This document shows positions 8,028-17,467 of a stretch of 64,000 nt of DNA, in pieces. Each line of letters opens with the position of its first letter. Within the stretch, counting starts at the first letter, position 1. Position numbers and translations under genes: made by a program. The notes beneath the pieces were generated by a model. The model searched no databases. It was given only the letters and a program-made list of their open reading frames with translations, and had not been told where the DNA came from. The stretch comes from Pseudomonadota bacterium (GTDB lineage: Bacteria > Desulfobacterota > Syntrophorhabdia > Syntrophorhabdales > Syntrophorhabdaceae): positions 1 to 64,000 of the forward strand of contig JAPLKB010000028.1 of assembly GCA_026388275.1 (NCBI GenBank). The letters are read 5' to 3'.

Positions 8028-11000
8028 GTGCACCGGATTGGTATTGATATCGGTTCTGTCAGTGTAAACCTTACCATAATCGATGAGTCGGGCAATATAG
8101 AGATAGACAGGTATATACGTCATCTTGGCAGACCTATTGAAGCGGCAAAGGAAGCTGTCGAAGAACTGACTAAAACCCATGATATAGAATTTATTGCAAC
8201 AACAGGTACAGGAGCAAAACATTTTGCTTCCATCATCGGTGCAACATTTGTAAATGAAATAGTGGCCCTTGCAACCGGATTTAGTCATATGTATCCACAT
8301 ATCGGCAGTTTAATCGATATAGGCGGTGAGGATTCCAAGCTCATCGTATTTGAGAAGTCAGGTAAAAACAAAAGGTTGCGGGTAAAAGACTTCTCTATGA
8401 ACGCCTTATGTGCTGCAGGAACAGGTTCTTTTTTAGACCAGCAGGCTTCCAGACTCTGTTTTACGATAGAAGAGTTCAGTGAAATAGCCCTGAAAGCAAC
8501 CAATGTGCCAAGGATTGCCGGAAGATGTACGGTATTTGCCAAATCCGATATGATACATCTTCAGCAAATTGCAACCCCGGATTATGAGATAGTCGCAGGT
8601 CTCTGCTATGCCCTTGCGAGGAACTTTAAAAGTAATATTACCAAAGGAAAAGAAATAAAGAATCCTGTTGCCTTTATCGGTGGTGTTGCTGCCAATGCAG
8701 GTATGAAAAAGGCCATGAGGGATGTATTTGTTTTAAAAGATAGTGAACTGATAGTTCCCGAACACTTTACATCAATGGGCGCAATTGGTGCAATCTATAC
8801 AGTACTTGATGACCCGGTTTTAAAACAAACCTTTGTTGGTTTGGATGGATTGGAAGAGTACCTGTCGCAGGAAAGATTTCATGAATCACATGAATCGTTA
8901 AAGATTTCAGAAGAAAATCTCAATATATCTTATGAATTGAAAAATGTCAGCGAAAAAACCAGGGCATACCTCGGTCTTGATGTGGGATCAATAAGTACAA
9001 ACCTTGTGGTTATTAGCGAGAATAAGGATATTCTTGCCAAAAGGTATCTTATGACTGAAGGTAGACCTCTTGATGCGGTAAAAAGAGGTCTTGCAGAAAT
9101 TGGAGAAGAAATAGGGGAAAAAATTGAAATAATAGGCGCCGGAACCACAGGCTCGGGAAGATATTTGACAGGCGATTTTATCGGTGCCGACATAGTTAGA
9201 AATGAAATAACTGCACAGGCTGAAGCCGCGATAAATATAGACAGCAAAGTAGATACTATTTTTGAAATCGGGGGGCAGGATTCAAAATACATAAGCATAG
9301 ATAATGGTGTTATCGTGGATTTTGAAATGAATAAAGCCTGTGCTGCGGGAACAGGCTCTTTTCTGGAAGAACAGGCTGAAAAACTCGGAATTTCAATAAA
9401 AGAGGAATTTGGCGACCTTGCCCTTGCATCCAAAGCGCCTGTAAAGATGGGGGAGCGATGTACGGTTTTTATCGAATCTGACATTCTGCACCATCAGCAG
9501 AGAGGTGCAAGGATTGATGATCTTGTAAGCGGCCTTTCCTATTCAATCGTTACAAATTATCTTAATAAGGTTGTAGGCGACAGGAAGATAGGGGAGAGAA
9601 TATTTTTTCAAGGCGGAACCGCTTTTAACAAAGGTGTTATCGCTGCATTTGAAAAAGTCTTGAAAAAACCTGTAAAAGTGCCGTCCCACCACGATATTAC
9701 CGGTGCCATCGGTGTTGCGATTCTTGCAATGAAAGAGAGGAATTGGACAAAAAGTGATTTTAGGGGATTTGACTTAAGCAAAAGACAGTACACAATAGAT
9801 ACATTTGAGTGTAAAGGCTGTGAAAATTTATGCGAGATCAGGAAAGTAGCTGTAGAGGATGAAGTGCCGTTATACTATGGAAGCAGGTGTGAAAAATATG
9901 ATGTGAAAAGAAATATCGGAAAAAAACATGTAACAGATCTTTTTAAGGTAAGGGACGATTTGCTGCATGAAACCTATGATAAAAAGGTTGACGGTGAACT
10001 GATAGGGATACCTAAAATATTAAACATTTGCGACTTTTTGCCTTTCTGGAAGGCATTTCTTACAGAACTCGGATTTTCCATTATACTTTCCGATGTTACA
10101 AATCAAAAAATAATCAAAGAAGGGGTTGAAAATATCATTGTGGAGTCATGCTTTCCTATAAAACTCGCGCATGGTCATATACTCAATCTCATCAATAAAG
10201 GCGTCAAAAGGATTTTTATTCCGAGCGTCATTAATCTTAAAAACATTTCCAACCATACGACAAATACATTTTCCTGCCCCTATGCCCAGTCGATACCCTA
10301 CACTGTCAAAGCCTCCATTGACTTTGATGCTGTTGGAGTAAAACTGGATTCACCGGTTGTGTATTTCGGCGGCAGCAAAAAAAATACCTTAAAAACACTG
10401 AAAGCCTTCGGGAGAAGGATTCACAAAACAGGCAAAGAAGTGGAAAAAGCCTTTGATATTGCAATGGAAACACAAAACGCATTCTACGGTAAATGCATTG
10501 ATGAAGGCGCAAAGTTGTTATCTGCTACGGCAAAGCATGAAAAGGTAATGGTGGTAATCGGAAGGCCATATAACAGCGTGGACCCGGGGGCAAACCTGAA
10601 TATCCATAAAAAATTGATAGACCTTGGTGTAACGCCTGTGCCGCTGGATATGCTGCCCATCATGGATGGCGCAGAAGAAGATGAAGACCTGAAAGATATG
10701 TACTGGGGTTATGGGCAAAAGATATTACGGGCTGCAAAGATTGTTAAAGAACACGATAATTTTTATGGGATATATATTACAAACTTTGGCTGCGGGCCCG
10801 ATTCTTTTATTATGCATTTCTTTAAAAAGATCATGAAAGGTAAGCCCTTCCTGCAACTGGAAATTGATGAACATAGTGCCGATGCAGGGATTATTACAAG
10901 GCTCGAAGCATTTCTGGACAGCATCAGGAATGCAAAGCATGAACCGAATACAGTGAAGAAAAGGATTCCAAAATTTGATGTGAACGGTAAGAAGAGAAAG

Positions 11001-12176
11001 GTATATATACCTTATATGAGTGACCATTCTATTACATTATCAAGTGCTTTCCGTGCTTGTGGTGTTGAAACGGATGTTATGGACGAATCCGGTGAAGAAG
11101 CAGTGCGTCTCGGGAGAAAGATTACCTCCGGCAAGGAATGTTATCCCTGCATACTAACTACGGGTGATATGCTGAAGACTGTAAGTAAACCAAATTTTGA
11201 TCCTGAAAAAAGCGCATTTTTTATGCCTACAGGCGGCGGACCATGCAGATTCGGACAGTATCACAGATTCCACAGAATGGTTCTTGATGAAATGGGCTTT
11301 GAAGAAGTGCCCATATATGCACCTAATCAGGATCATAGGCTTTACGATGAGCTTGATATGCTTGGAAGCAGATTCAAGCGGTTGGGTTGGAGATCAATAT
11401 TAGCAACAGACCTTATCATAAAAATGCTTCACGAGATAAGGCCATTTGAGGAAATAAAGGGAGACACGGATAAGGTTTATGAAGACGCCCTTCTTCGGAT
11501 TTCAAAATCGATAGAAGAGGGCAGTAAAAACATTTGCGGTGTACTTGAAAATGCTATGGATAATTTCTTGAACATTAAGAGGATAAAGATAGAAAAACCG
11601 CTTATCGGCATTGTCGGTGAAATATATATAAGGTCTAACAGGTTCAGCAATAATGATCTTGTGAGGAAGGTAGAGGAATTTGGCGGAGTGGCATGGCTTG
11701 CGTCTATTGCAGAATGGATAACCTATGTAAACTATATCAACAGGAAGAAAAGCCTGAAAAATGGCGGTATTTCCAACATGATGAATTTTCTCATTACCGG
11801 ATACATGCAGGGCAAAGACGAACACCGGATTGAAAAGATGTTTGCTAAAGAACTGAGATATGGAAAAGAGCCGAAGATTGACGACATAATTAAAAAGGCA
11901 AGTCCTTATGTCCATGTTAGTTTTGAAGGTGAGGCAATATTAAGTGTCGGAAAGGCTGTTGATTTTATTCATAGGGGTGTATCAGGGATTATTAATGCAA
12001 TGCCCTTTACCTGCATGCCTGGAACAGTGTCGAGTGCCATTATGAAATTAATCCAAAAGAAGTATCATATCCCCATAATTAATATAGCCTATGATGGTCA
12101 GGGTGCTACAAATATCACGACAAGGCTTGAAGCCTTTATGTACCAGGTTAAGGAACATTTCCAGAATCATGGATAA
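8028..12176 (+). CDS. giant fused activase / 2-hydroxyglutaryl-CoA dehydratase-like protein
   Basis: 1382 residues. Two tandem ASKHA ATPase domains of the BadF/HgdC type occupy about residues 1-270 and 313-580. Each keeps the ATP motifs (IDIGSVSVN, DIGGEDSK; LDVGSISTN, EIGGQDSK) and the two Cys that hold an interface [4Fe-4S] cluster in HgdC (C128 and C167; C438 and C478). A Cys-rich link (CKGCENLC, about residue 600) precedes a DUF2229-like part and a C-terminal 2-hydroxyglutaryl-CoA dehydratase-like part. Known relatives use ATP to push an electron at very low potential. The substrate is unknown, since no dehydratase or benzoyl-CoA reductase lies nearby. Start is GTG with AGGGGGA eight bases upstream. 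Confidence 0.88.
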   Translation: MHRIGIDIGSVSVNLTIIDESGNIEIDRYIRHLGRPIEAAKEAVEELTKTHDIEFIATTGTGAKHFASIIGATFVNEIVALATGFSHMYPHIGSLIDIGGEDSKLIVFEKSGKNKRLRVKDFSMNALCAAGTGSFLDQQASRLCFTIEEFSEIALKATNVPRIAGRCTVFAKSDMIHLQQIATPDYEIVAGLCYALARNFKSNITKGKEIKNPVAFIGGVAANAGMKKAMRDVFVLKDSELIVPEHFTSMGAIGAIYTVLDDPVLKQTFVGLDGLEEYLSQERFHESHESLKISEENLNISYELKNVSEKTRAYLGLDVGSISTNLVVISENKDILAKRYLMTEGRPLDAVKRGLAEIGEEIGEKIEIIGAGTTGSGRYLTGDFIGADIVRNEITAQAEAAINIDSKVDTIFEIGGQDSKYISIDNGVIVDFEMNKACAAGTGSFLEEQAEKLGISIKEEFGDLALASKAPVKMGERCTVFIESDILHHQQRGARIDDLVSGLSYSIVTNYLNKVVGDRKIGERIFFQGGTAFNKGVIAAFEKVLKKPVKVPSHHDITGAIGVAILAMKERNWTKSDFRGFDLSKRQYTIDTFECKGCENLCEIRKVAVEDEVPLYYGSRCEKYDVKRNIGKKHVTDLFKVRDDLLHETYDKKVDGELIGIPKILNICDFLPFWKAFLTELGFSIILSDVTNQKIIKEGVENIIVESCFPIKLAHGHILNLINKGVKRIFIPSVINLKNISNHTTNTFSCPYAQSIPYTVKASIDFDAVGVKLDSPVVYFGGSKKNTLKTLKAFGRRIHKTGKEVEKAFDIAMETQNAFYGKCIDEGAKLLSATAKHEKVMVVIGRPYNSVDPGANLNIHKKLIDLGVTPVPLDMLPIMDGAEEDEDLKDMYWGYGQKILRAAKIVKEHDNFYGIYITNFGCGPDSFIMHFFKKIMKGKPFLQLEIDEHSADAGIITRLEAFLDSIRNAKHEPNTVKKRIPKFDVNGKKRKVYIPYMSDHSITLSSAFRACGVETDVMDESGEEAVRLGRKITSGKECYPCILTTGDMLKTVSKPNFDPEKSAFFMPTGGGPCRFGQYHRFHRMVLDEMGFEEVPIYAPNQDHRLYDELDMLGSRFKRLGWRSILATDLIIKMLHEIRPFEEIKGDTDKVYEDALLRISKSIEEGSKNICGVLENAMDNFLNIKRIKIEKPLIGIVGEIYIRSNRFSNNDLVRKVEEFGGVAWLASIAEWITYVNYINRKKSLKNGGISNMMNFLITGYMQGKDEHRIEKMFAKELRYGKEPKIDDIIKKASPYVHVSFEGEAILSVGKAVDFIHRGVSGIINAMPFTCMPGTVSSAIMKLIQKKYHIPIINIAYDGQGATNITTRLEAFMYQVKEHFQNHG

Positions 12177-12192
12177 TCGGAAAATATAAGAA

Positions 12193-12981
12193 ATGATAAA
12201 TATCCCATACGGTTTTATTGAAGATATTGGCTGGCGTGGAAGCATGGAAGACGCACATGCAATCTACCAGATACCGGAAAAAATGTTTTTCAGCGCAGAA
12301 ATTTACGATGGCCACGGCGGAAAAAAGGCGGCTCGCATTGCTGCCGGAATGCTTACTCCCTGTTTTTTAGATTTATGGGCAATTGAAGCTGAGAAACCCT
12401 TAAAAGAACGCAGGGGAGAATCTGAAATTTTGAGGCAGGCATATATTGAGGTTGATGATCATATTGTTGATATTGACGTTGAAAGTGGAACAACAGCAGC
12501 AACATTTTATATTATAGACAAGAAGTATATTGTATCAAATGTCGGCGATACGCGGATAATTGCCGGGAGTAAGGCGGGTGTTGATTTATTGACAATAGAT
12601 CATAAACCTTCTCTTCCCGAAGAAAGGTTAAGAATTGAAGAATTGGGCGGATTTATCTTTGGTTACGGTACGCCGAGGGTACAGGGCATCCTTGCGGTAA
12701 GCCGTGCATTGGGTGATGCGAGGCTGAAGCCTTTTGTAAGCACTGAGCCGAGGATTGTTGAGGGCTATCTGGGAAGAGAAAACGATTTTGTAATACTCGC
12801 ATGTGATGGTGTCTGGGATGTACTTACCCCGAAGGATGTGATTGAAATAGCAAGGTCTTCTAAAAATACGCAGGAAGGAGCCATTCTGATAAAAGAAAAG
12901 GCGTTGGACCTTGGAAGCACAGATAACATTTCTGTGATCGTTCTTGACTTAAGGGCTTATCTGAAGACTTGCATTAAATAA
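12193..12981 (+). CDS. PP2C-type Ser/Thr protein phosphatase
   Basis: 262 residues. Metal-binding motifs of the PPM family are in order: GSMEDAHA (E19, D20), YDGHGG (D39, G40), ACDGVWDVL and the terminal STDNISVIVLDL. The domain is complete, with no extra sensor or membrane part, so it is a soluble metal-dependent protein phosphatase. It starts 16 bases after the giant activase gene on the same strand and may be cotranscribed with it; the ribosome binding site is weak. It has a eukaryote-like RGSMEDAH start. Its target is unknown, and no matching kinase is in the window. Confidence 0.9.
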   Translation: MINIPYGFIEDIGWRGSMEDAHAIYQIPEKMFFSAEIYDGHGGKKAARIAAGMLTPCFLDLWAIEAEKPLKERRGESEILRQAYIEVDDHIVDIDVESGTTAATFYIIDKKYIVSNVGDTRIIAGSKAGVDLLTIDHKPSLPEERLRIEELGGFIFGYGTPRVQGILAVSRALGDARLKPFVSTEPRIVEGYLGRENDFVILACDGVWDVLTPKDVIEIARSSKNTQEGAILIKEKALDLGSTDNISVIVLDLRAYLKTCIK

Positions 12982-12995
12982 GTTAACGATAAGCA

Positions 12996-13910
12996 TCAAC
13001 CTTTAGATAACACGTAATGGAAATGATCTTTTATTATATTAAAAAAAGCTTCTATAACTGGAGATGAGGCAGCTTCCTTGTTTGTCAGAACATCAATTCC
13101 AAGCCAAATCTCACCATCCTCGATTGGGATGATTGTAAGGGTGCCGTTGGCGAGTTCTTCTCTTATATTTGGTTGAAACATCAGTGCTATGCCTTTTTTC
13201 TGTTTCGCCAGTGTTTTTGCGAACTCAATGTTGTCAACTTCAGCGCCGATTTGAAGTTTCAAGCCTCTTGAAGTAAAGTTATTAAATATTAATTCATACG
13301 CTACAGATCCTTCAGGCTGAATAATGAGAGGATGACAGGCCAGTTCTTTCCATTTTAGCGGTGGTTCAATAGACAACCGGTACTCAGGACTTGCCACGAA
13401 AACCAACTGTTCTACCTTGGGAGGAATATGAAAAACATTAAGTCTTTCGTTAAGATTGGATAATGGTCCCACAATACATATATCATGTCTGAAGTCAAGC
13501 AACTCCTCTGCGAGTATCCGCGAAGGCCCTTCCCTTACTGTTACCTGAACAGACGGATAGAGTTCCTTGAATTTATCTATCATTCCCATTAGATACAACA
13601 TCATCGTCCCTGCTATTCCTATATACAGGTTATTCGATCTGTAACTTTTCAAAAAATTTTCTACCAATATTGCGTGGTCGAGAAACTCTTCAGCATAAAC
13701 AAATAGCCTCTCCCCTGCTTTTGTGAGATAAACGCGCTTTTTCTTTATATTGATAAGTTTTACGCCGAATTGAATCTCCAATGTTCTTATCTGTTGGGTT
13801 ACCGCAGGTTGTGTGACAAAAAGCTTTTCAGCGGCGTCGCTAAAGCTTTTTTCTTTAGCCACATAGTAAAAGGAAATTATATGCTGAAGATTGACTTGTG
13901 GCGGTCTCAT
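12996..13910 (-). CDS. LysR-family regulator of module I
   Basis: 304 residues with an N-terminal winged helix-turn-helix (MRPPQVNLQHIISFYYVAKE, then QPAVTQQIRTLE) and a LysR effector domain. It is a close paralogue of the regulator at 29976-30893: both begin MRPPQVNLQHII and match along their length. It is divergent from the biotin carboxylase operon at 14217 and probably controls it and itself through the conserved blocks at 13918-14020. It converges with the PP2C gene with a 14-base gap and no visible terminator. The effector is unknown. Confidence 0.92.
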   Translation of the reverse strand: MRPPQVNLQHIISFYYVAKEKSFSDAAEKLFVTQPAVTQQIRTLEIQFGVKLINIKKKRVYLTKAGERLFVYAEEFLDHAILVENFLKSYRSNNLYIGIAGTMMLYLMGMIDKFKELYPSVQVTVREGPSRILAEELLDFRHDICIVGPLSNLNERLNVFHIPPKVEQLVFVASPEYRLSIEPPLKWKELACHPLIIQPEGSVAYELIFNNFTSRGLKLQIGAEVDNIEFAKTLAKQKKGIALMFQPNIREELANGTLTIIPIEDGEIWLGIDVLTNKEAASSPVIEAFFNIIKDHFHYVLSKG

Positions 13911-13917
13911 TACTGAT

Positions 13918-14020
13918 TCTAAATTATTGTAAATAATGAGTCAATCTAATTCTATGTTTATTGATTTAATGCCAGGATAACCTTTATAACTTATGAATTT
14001 GTTAGAAAGCATGTATTGAT
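13918..14020. promoter_or_regulatory. conserved LysR operator region, copy 1
   Basis: Two blocks here recur upstream of the paralogous LysR at 30 kb. Block 1 (13918-13944) contains the dyad ATTATTGTAAATAAT, a T-N11-A LysR-type box. Block 2 (13990-14020) contains TTGTTAGAAA flanked by CTTATGAA and TATTGAT. By eye 21 of 27 and 26 of 31 positions match copy 2, far more than the surrounding DNA. Block 1 begins eight bases before the LysR start codon, so binding there would repress the regulator's own gene. Confidence 0.7.
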
Positions 14021-14103
14021 CATATACATTAATTTGGATGAAAATATAACAGAAGATCAGGCAATAGAAATTTTAGCGGTATTTCGGTGCCTGATGATTA
14101 AGG

Positions 14104-14135
14104 CTTATAAGAAACTGGACGCAGTTTCTTATAAG
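14104..14135. promoter_or_regulatory. perfect inverted repeat upstream of the carboxylase operon
   Basis: Arms CTTATAAGAAACT (14104-14116) and its exact complement (14123-14135) surround a six-base spacer, GGACGC. No T run follows, so it is not a standard terminator. It lies about 80 bases upstream of the carboxyltransferase ATG, in the 5' leader or promoter. It may be an operator or an mRNA leader hairpin. Confidence 0.5.
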
Positions 14136-14216
14136 AACAACCCTTAGAGCGAAGCGATCAGAGACAAAAGTTGATAAGGAAAGAGGCATAAAACAGAGAA
14201 GGAGGACTACAATAAC

Positions 14217-15965
14217 ATGAATAAAATAGAATTTGTAGATCAGACCATACGGGATGCTCAACAGAGCCTGTGGGGCTATACCATGAGAACAGAGCATATG
14301 ACTCCAATTGCGGAGATAATGGATAAGGTTGGATATAAAGCCATTACAGTGGTAGGTAGTCAGGCATTTACAATACAGGTGCGAAACCTCAATGAAGATC
14401 CCTGGGAGAGAATGCGGATACTTTCCAAGTTGATAACCAGAACACCTCTCCGCGGGTCTTACCAGACAGGAAGCCTCTCTTCTTTTGATTTGAGTACACC
14501 CCGTGATATTATCACCCTCTGGATCAAGCGATCAATTGCCAACGGAGTAAAAAGTTTCTGGATATGCGATTACCAGGAGAATATGGAAAGATTCCGGTAC
14601 TTTGCACAATTAGCCAAGGCTGAGGGCGCTGAGCTTGTACCATCTCTCATGTATACCTCCAGTCCGGTCCATACCAGCGAACACTGGGCTGAAAAAACCA
14701 GGATGATCGCAGAAGTGAAAGATTGTGTTGATCGGATCATGATTGAAGATGCATCAGGAGTTATAACGCCTGAAGATACGCGGAAACTCGTGTCCACTGT
14801 TCTTAAGAATTGCGATGGTCTGCCCATTGAATTTCACTCTCACTGCAATGTTGGACTTGCTCCACAGTGTTACATTGAAGCTATTAAGCTTGGCGTCACA
14901 ACAGTGCATACAGCTGTTGCACCTCTCGCTAACGGTACTTCTTTGCCGGCCACAGAGAGTATTTTAAAAAATGCCAAGCGTTTGGGATTTACATCAGACC
15001 TGGATGAGGATGCCCTTGCAAAGGTTTCAGAACATTTTAGAAAAATTGCTGAAAAGGAGGGAATGCCCATTGGAGTGCCGATGGAATACGATCTCTTTCA
15101 TTTTGAGCATCAGGTGCCCGGCGGTATGATGTCTAATCTTACGAGACAGCTCAGAGAGGTAGGCATGGAAAATCGTCTGCCTGAAATCCTGGAGGAAGTT
15201 GTCCTGGTTCGCAAGGATTTTGGATATCCTGTAATGGCAACACCCTATTCACAGATTGTAGGGGCACAGGCTATTGAGAATGTAATCCTTGGCGAGAGAT
15301 ATAAACAATTAACCGATGAGGCAACCAAGTATATTCTCGGGTACTATGGAGAGCCGGTTGTACCTGTTGACCAGAACGTCAAGGACAAAGTAATGAATTT
15401 GCCCAGAACCAAAGAATTTCTTAATTGGGCGCCCGAAGGGTACCTTAAAACCGTTGAGGAAATCCGTAAAGAGGTTGGCGCTGATCTTTCTGATGACGAC
15501 CTTTTACTAAAGCTCCTTATTCCAGGACAACCGGTGAGAAACGGTAAACCTGAGAAAAAAATAGTCAAAACAATGGCGAAACCAGCGGCATCGGGCACGG
15601 TGCCTGTAGATTTTCCCCGGGAATTCAGCGTGGATGTAGATGGGGAAGTATTTAACGTCAAAATTTCACCTCTTTGGGATGGAAGCGAAAACGTAACAGC
15701 AGCCCAGCAACAGGATGATTCTAAAACATCAAGAAAACCGGTTAAGCTGCCCGCAGGTGCTGTTCTCTCCGGAATGGCAGGACTGGTCCTTTCATTTGAA
15801 GTAAAAGTGGGCGATCAGGTAAAAGCAGGCGATCTTGTGGCAATAGTTGAAGCAATGAAAATGAGAAGGCACGTCAACTGTCCGCACGGCGGAGTGGTAA
15901 AAGAAATTTGTGCTCAAGAAGGCGAAATTATTGAACCTGAAGACCTTCTAATGGTGGTGGTGTAA
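14217..15965 (+). CDS. biotin-dependent carboxyltransferase with biotinyl domain (pyruvate carboxylase B / oxaloacetate decarboxylase alpha type)
   Basis: 582 residues. An N-terminal HMGL-type TIM barrel carries DQTIRDAQQSLWG (usual consensus TLRDAHQSL), then the conserved PYC/OADA domain, a Pro/Ala linker and a C-terminal biotinyl domain with EAMKM (biotin Lys548). In known relatives this subunit moves CO2 between carboxybiotin and a keto acid enolate. The neighbouring biotin carboxylase one base downstream supplies carboxybiotin, so direction is probably carboxylation with ATP. It is the first gene after the divergent LysR and has a good AGGAGG site. Pyruvate is the default substrate, but the catabolic operon suggests another ketone or enol; that is inference. 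Confidence 0.88.
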   Translation: MNKIEFVDQTIRDAQQSLWGYTMRTEHMTPIAEIMDKVGYKAITVVGSQAFTIQVRNLNEDPWERMRILSKLITRTPLRGSYQTGSLSSFDLSTPRDIITLWIKRSIANGVKSFWICDYQENMERFRYFAQLAKAEGAELVPSLMYTSSPVHTSEHWAEKTRMIAEVKDCVDRIMIEDASGVITPEDTRKLVSTVLKNCDGLPIEFHSHCNVGLAPQCYIEAIKLGVTTVHTAVAPLANGTSLPATESILKNAKRLGFTSDLDEDALAKVSEHFRKIAEKEGMPIGVPMEYDLFHFEHQVPGGMMSNLTRQLREVGMENRLPEILEEVVLVRKDFGYPVMATPYSQIVGAQAIENVILGERYKQLTDEATKYILGYYGEPVVPVDQNVKDKVMNLPRTKEFLNWAPEGYLKTVEEIRKEVGADLSDDDLLLKLLIPGQPVRNGKPEKKIVKTMAKPAASGTVPVDFPREFSVDVDGEVFNVKISPLWDGSENVTAAQQQDDSKTSRKPVKLPAGAVLSGMAGLVLSFEVKVGDQVKAGDLVAIVEAMKMRRHVNCPHGGVVKEICAQEGEIIEPEDLLMVVV

Positions 15966-15966
15966 C

Positions 15967-17439
15967 ATGTTTAAGAAAATTCTCATAGCCAATCGTGGTG
16001 AAATAGCCATTCGTATAATGCGTGCCTGCCGGGAGATGGGTATTCAGTCCGTTGGGGTCTATTCCGAGGCTGATAAGGACGCATTATTTGCGAAGTATGC
16101 TGATGAGGCCTATTTCATCGGTCCTGCTCCGGCAACAATGAGTTATCTCAAGATGGAAAAACTGATTGAAGTGGCGAAGGAGAGCGGAGCGGATGGGATC
16201 CATCCGGGTTACGGTTTCCTTGCCGAGAACCCGAAATTTGCCAGGATGTGTGAAGATGAGGGCATAAAGTTCATCGGACCGTCGAGCAGAGTTCTTGCTC
16301 TTTTGGGCGACAAGGTAGCGGCGCGCCGGGAGATGATAAGAGCAGGGGTGCCAGTGGTGCCGGGGACTGATGAATGTGTTACACAATTCAAGCAGGCAAG
16401 GGACATAGCCAAGGAGACCGGATATCCGATTATCATCAAACCCTCCGGTGGTGGAGGGGGAATAGGGATGACGATCGTGTGGAGCGAAGGGGAACTGGAA
16501 AAAGCCCTGGAGTCGACGCAGGCCATTGCCGCGACTACCTTTGGCATAGCCGATGTTTACATTGAGAAATACATGACCAATCCTCGCCATATAGAGTTTC
16601 AGCTACTGGGAGACTCCCACGGAAACGCCATCCACCTTGGAGAGCGTGAATGTTCCATACAACGAAGACATCAGAAGTTAATTGAAGAATCCCCTTCCCC
16701 CGCCGTATCCGCAAAACTCCGTAAAGAGATTGGAGAGAAGGCTGCAAACGCCGCAAGGATGGTTGGTTATGAAGGCGCAGGGACCATGGAGTTCCTTTAC
16801 TCTGATAGAAAATTGTATTTCATGGAAGTAAATGCTCGTGTGCAGGTGGAGCACCCGGTGACGGAGATGGTAACGGGTGTGGATATAGTGAAAGAGGGGA
16901 TACGAATTGCCTCGGGATTGCCCTTAAGTCTCACGCAGAAGGACGTGAAACTGCGGGGTAGTGCTATTGAATGCCGTATCAATGCGGAAGATCCCTTTGA
17001 AGACTTTGTCCCAACACCGGGGAAGATCAAAAGCTATAATGCTCCGGGAGGTCCGGGTGTTCGCGTTGACAGCGGTGTGCACAGCGGGTATACGATACCT
17101 CCCTTCTATGATCCCATGATCGCGAAGCTCATTGTCTGGGGAGGAGACCGGTCTGAGACAATAAGCAGAATGCGGCGGGCGCTCTACGAATACATTATTA
17201 CCGGGATGAAGAACAATATCCCCTTCCACCTGGCGGTCATGGAAAACCCGCGCTTTGTAAAAGGTAAACTTGGAACCCATTTTATCGAAAGCGAGACCAC
17301 CCTGCTGGATGATATGAAGAGTATTATGGAGAGGGAGAAACTATTAGAGGAAAAACTTCCTAAACTCTTTGAAGATAAAAGAAGAATCGCTGCTATTACT
17401 GCTGTGGCTGCTGTAACACAGATGTACGGGCAGAGATAA
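15967..17439 (+). CDS. biotin carboxylase subunit (AccC/PycA type)
   Basis: 490 residues, ATP-grasp enzyme that carboxylates biotin with bicarbonate and ATP. It has the N-terminal ILIANRGEIAIRIMRACRE motif, the DGIHPGYGFLAEN segment, the glycine-rich ATP loop KPSGGGGGIGM, the ERECSIQRRHQK lid and the VNARVQVEHPVTEMVTG catalytic segment. It begins one base after the stop of the carboxyltransferase gene, so the two form a two-subunit enzyme with the biotin on the other chain. The C-terminal 40 residues are longer than in the classic AccC. The following UPF0261 gene starts within 30 bases. Confidence 0.93.
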   Translation: MFKKILIANRGEIAIRIMRACREMGIQSVGVYSEADKDALFAKYADEAYFIGPAPATMSYLKMEKLIEVAKESGADGIHPGYGFLAENPKFARMCEDEGIKFIGPSSRVLALLGDKVAARREMIRAGVPVVPGTDECVTQFKQARDIAKETGYPIIIKPSGGGGGIGMTIVWSEGELEKALESTQAIAATTFGIADVYIEKYMTNPRHIEFQLLGDSHGNAIHLGERECSIQRRHQKLIEESPSPAVSAKLRKEIGEKAANAARMVGYEGAGTMEFLYSDRKLYFMEVNARVQVEHPVTEMVTGVDIVKEGIRIASGLPLSLTQKDVKLRGSAIECRINAEDPFEDFVPTPGKIKSYNAPGGPGVRVDSGVHSGYTIPPFYDPMIAKLIVWGGDRSETISRMRRALYEYIITGMKNNIPFHLAVMENPRFVKGKLGTHFIESETTLLDDMKSIMEREKLLEEKLPKLFEDKRRIAAITAVAAVTQMYGQR

Positions 17440-17467
17440 AGAGAGCAATAGAGGGGGTGTGACTGGC

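Noticed and set aside
7923-8300. Long N-terminal extension of the acylphosphatase frame
   Set aside because: The extra 126 residues do not match the family, overlap the divergent gene start and are explained by an open antisense frame.
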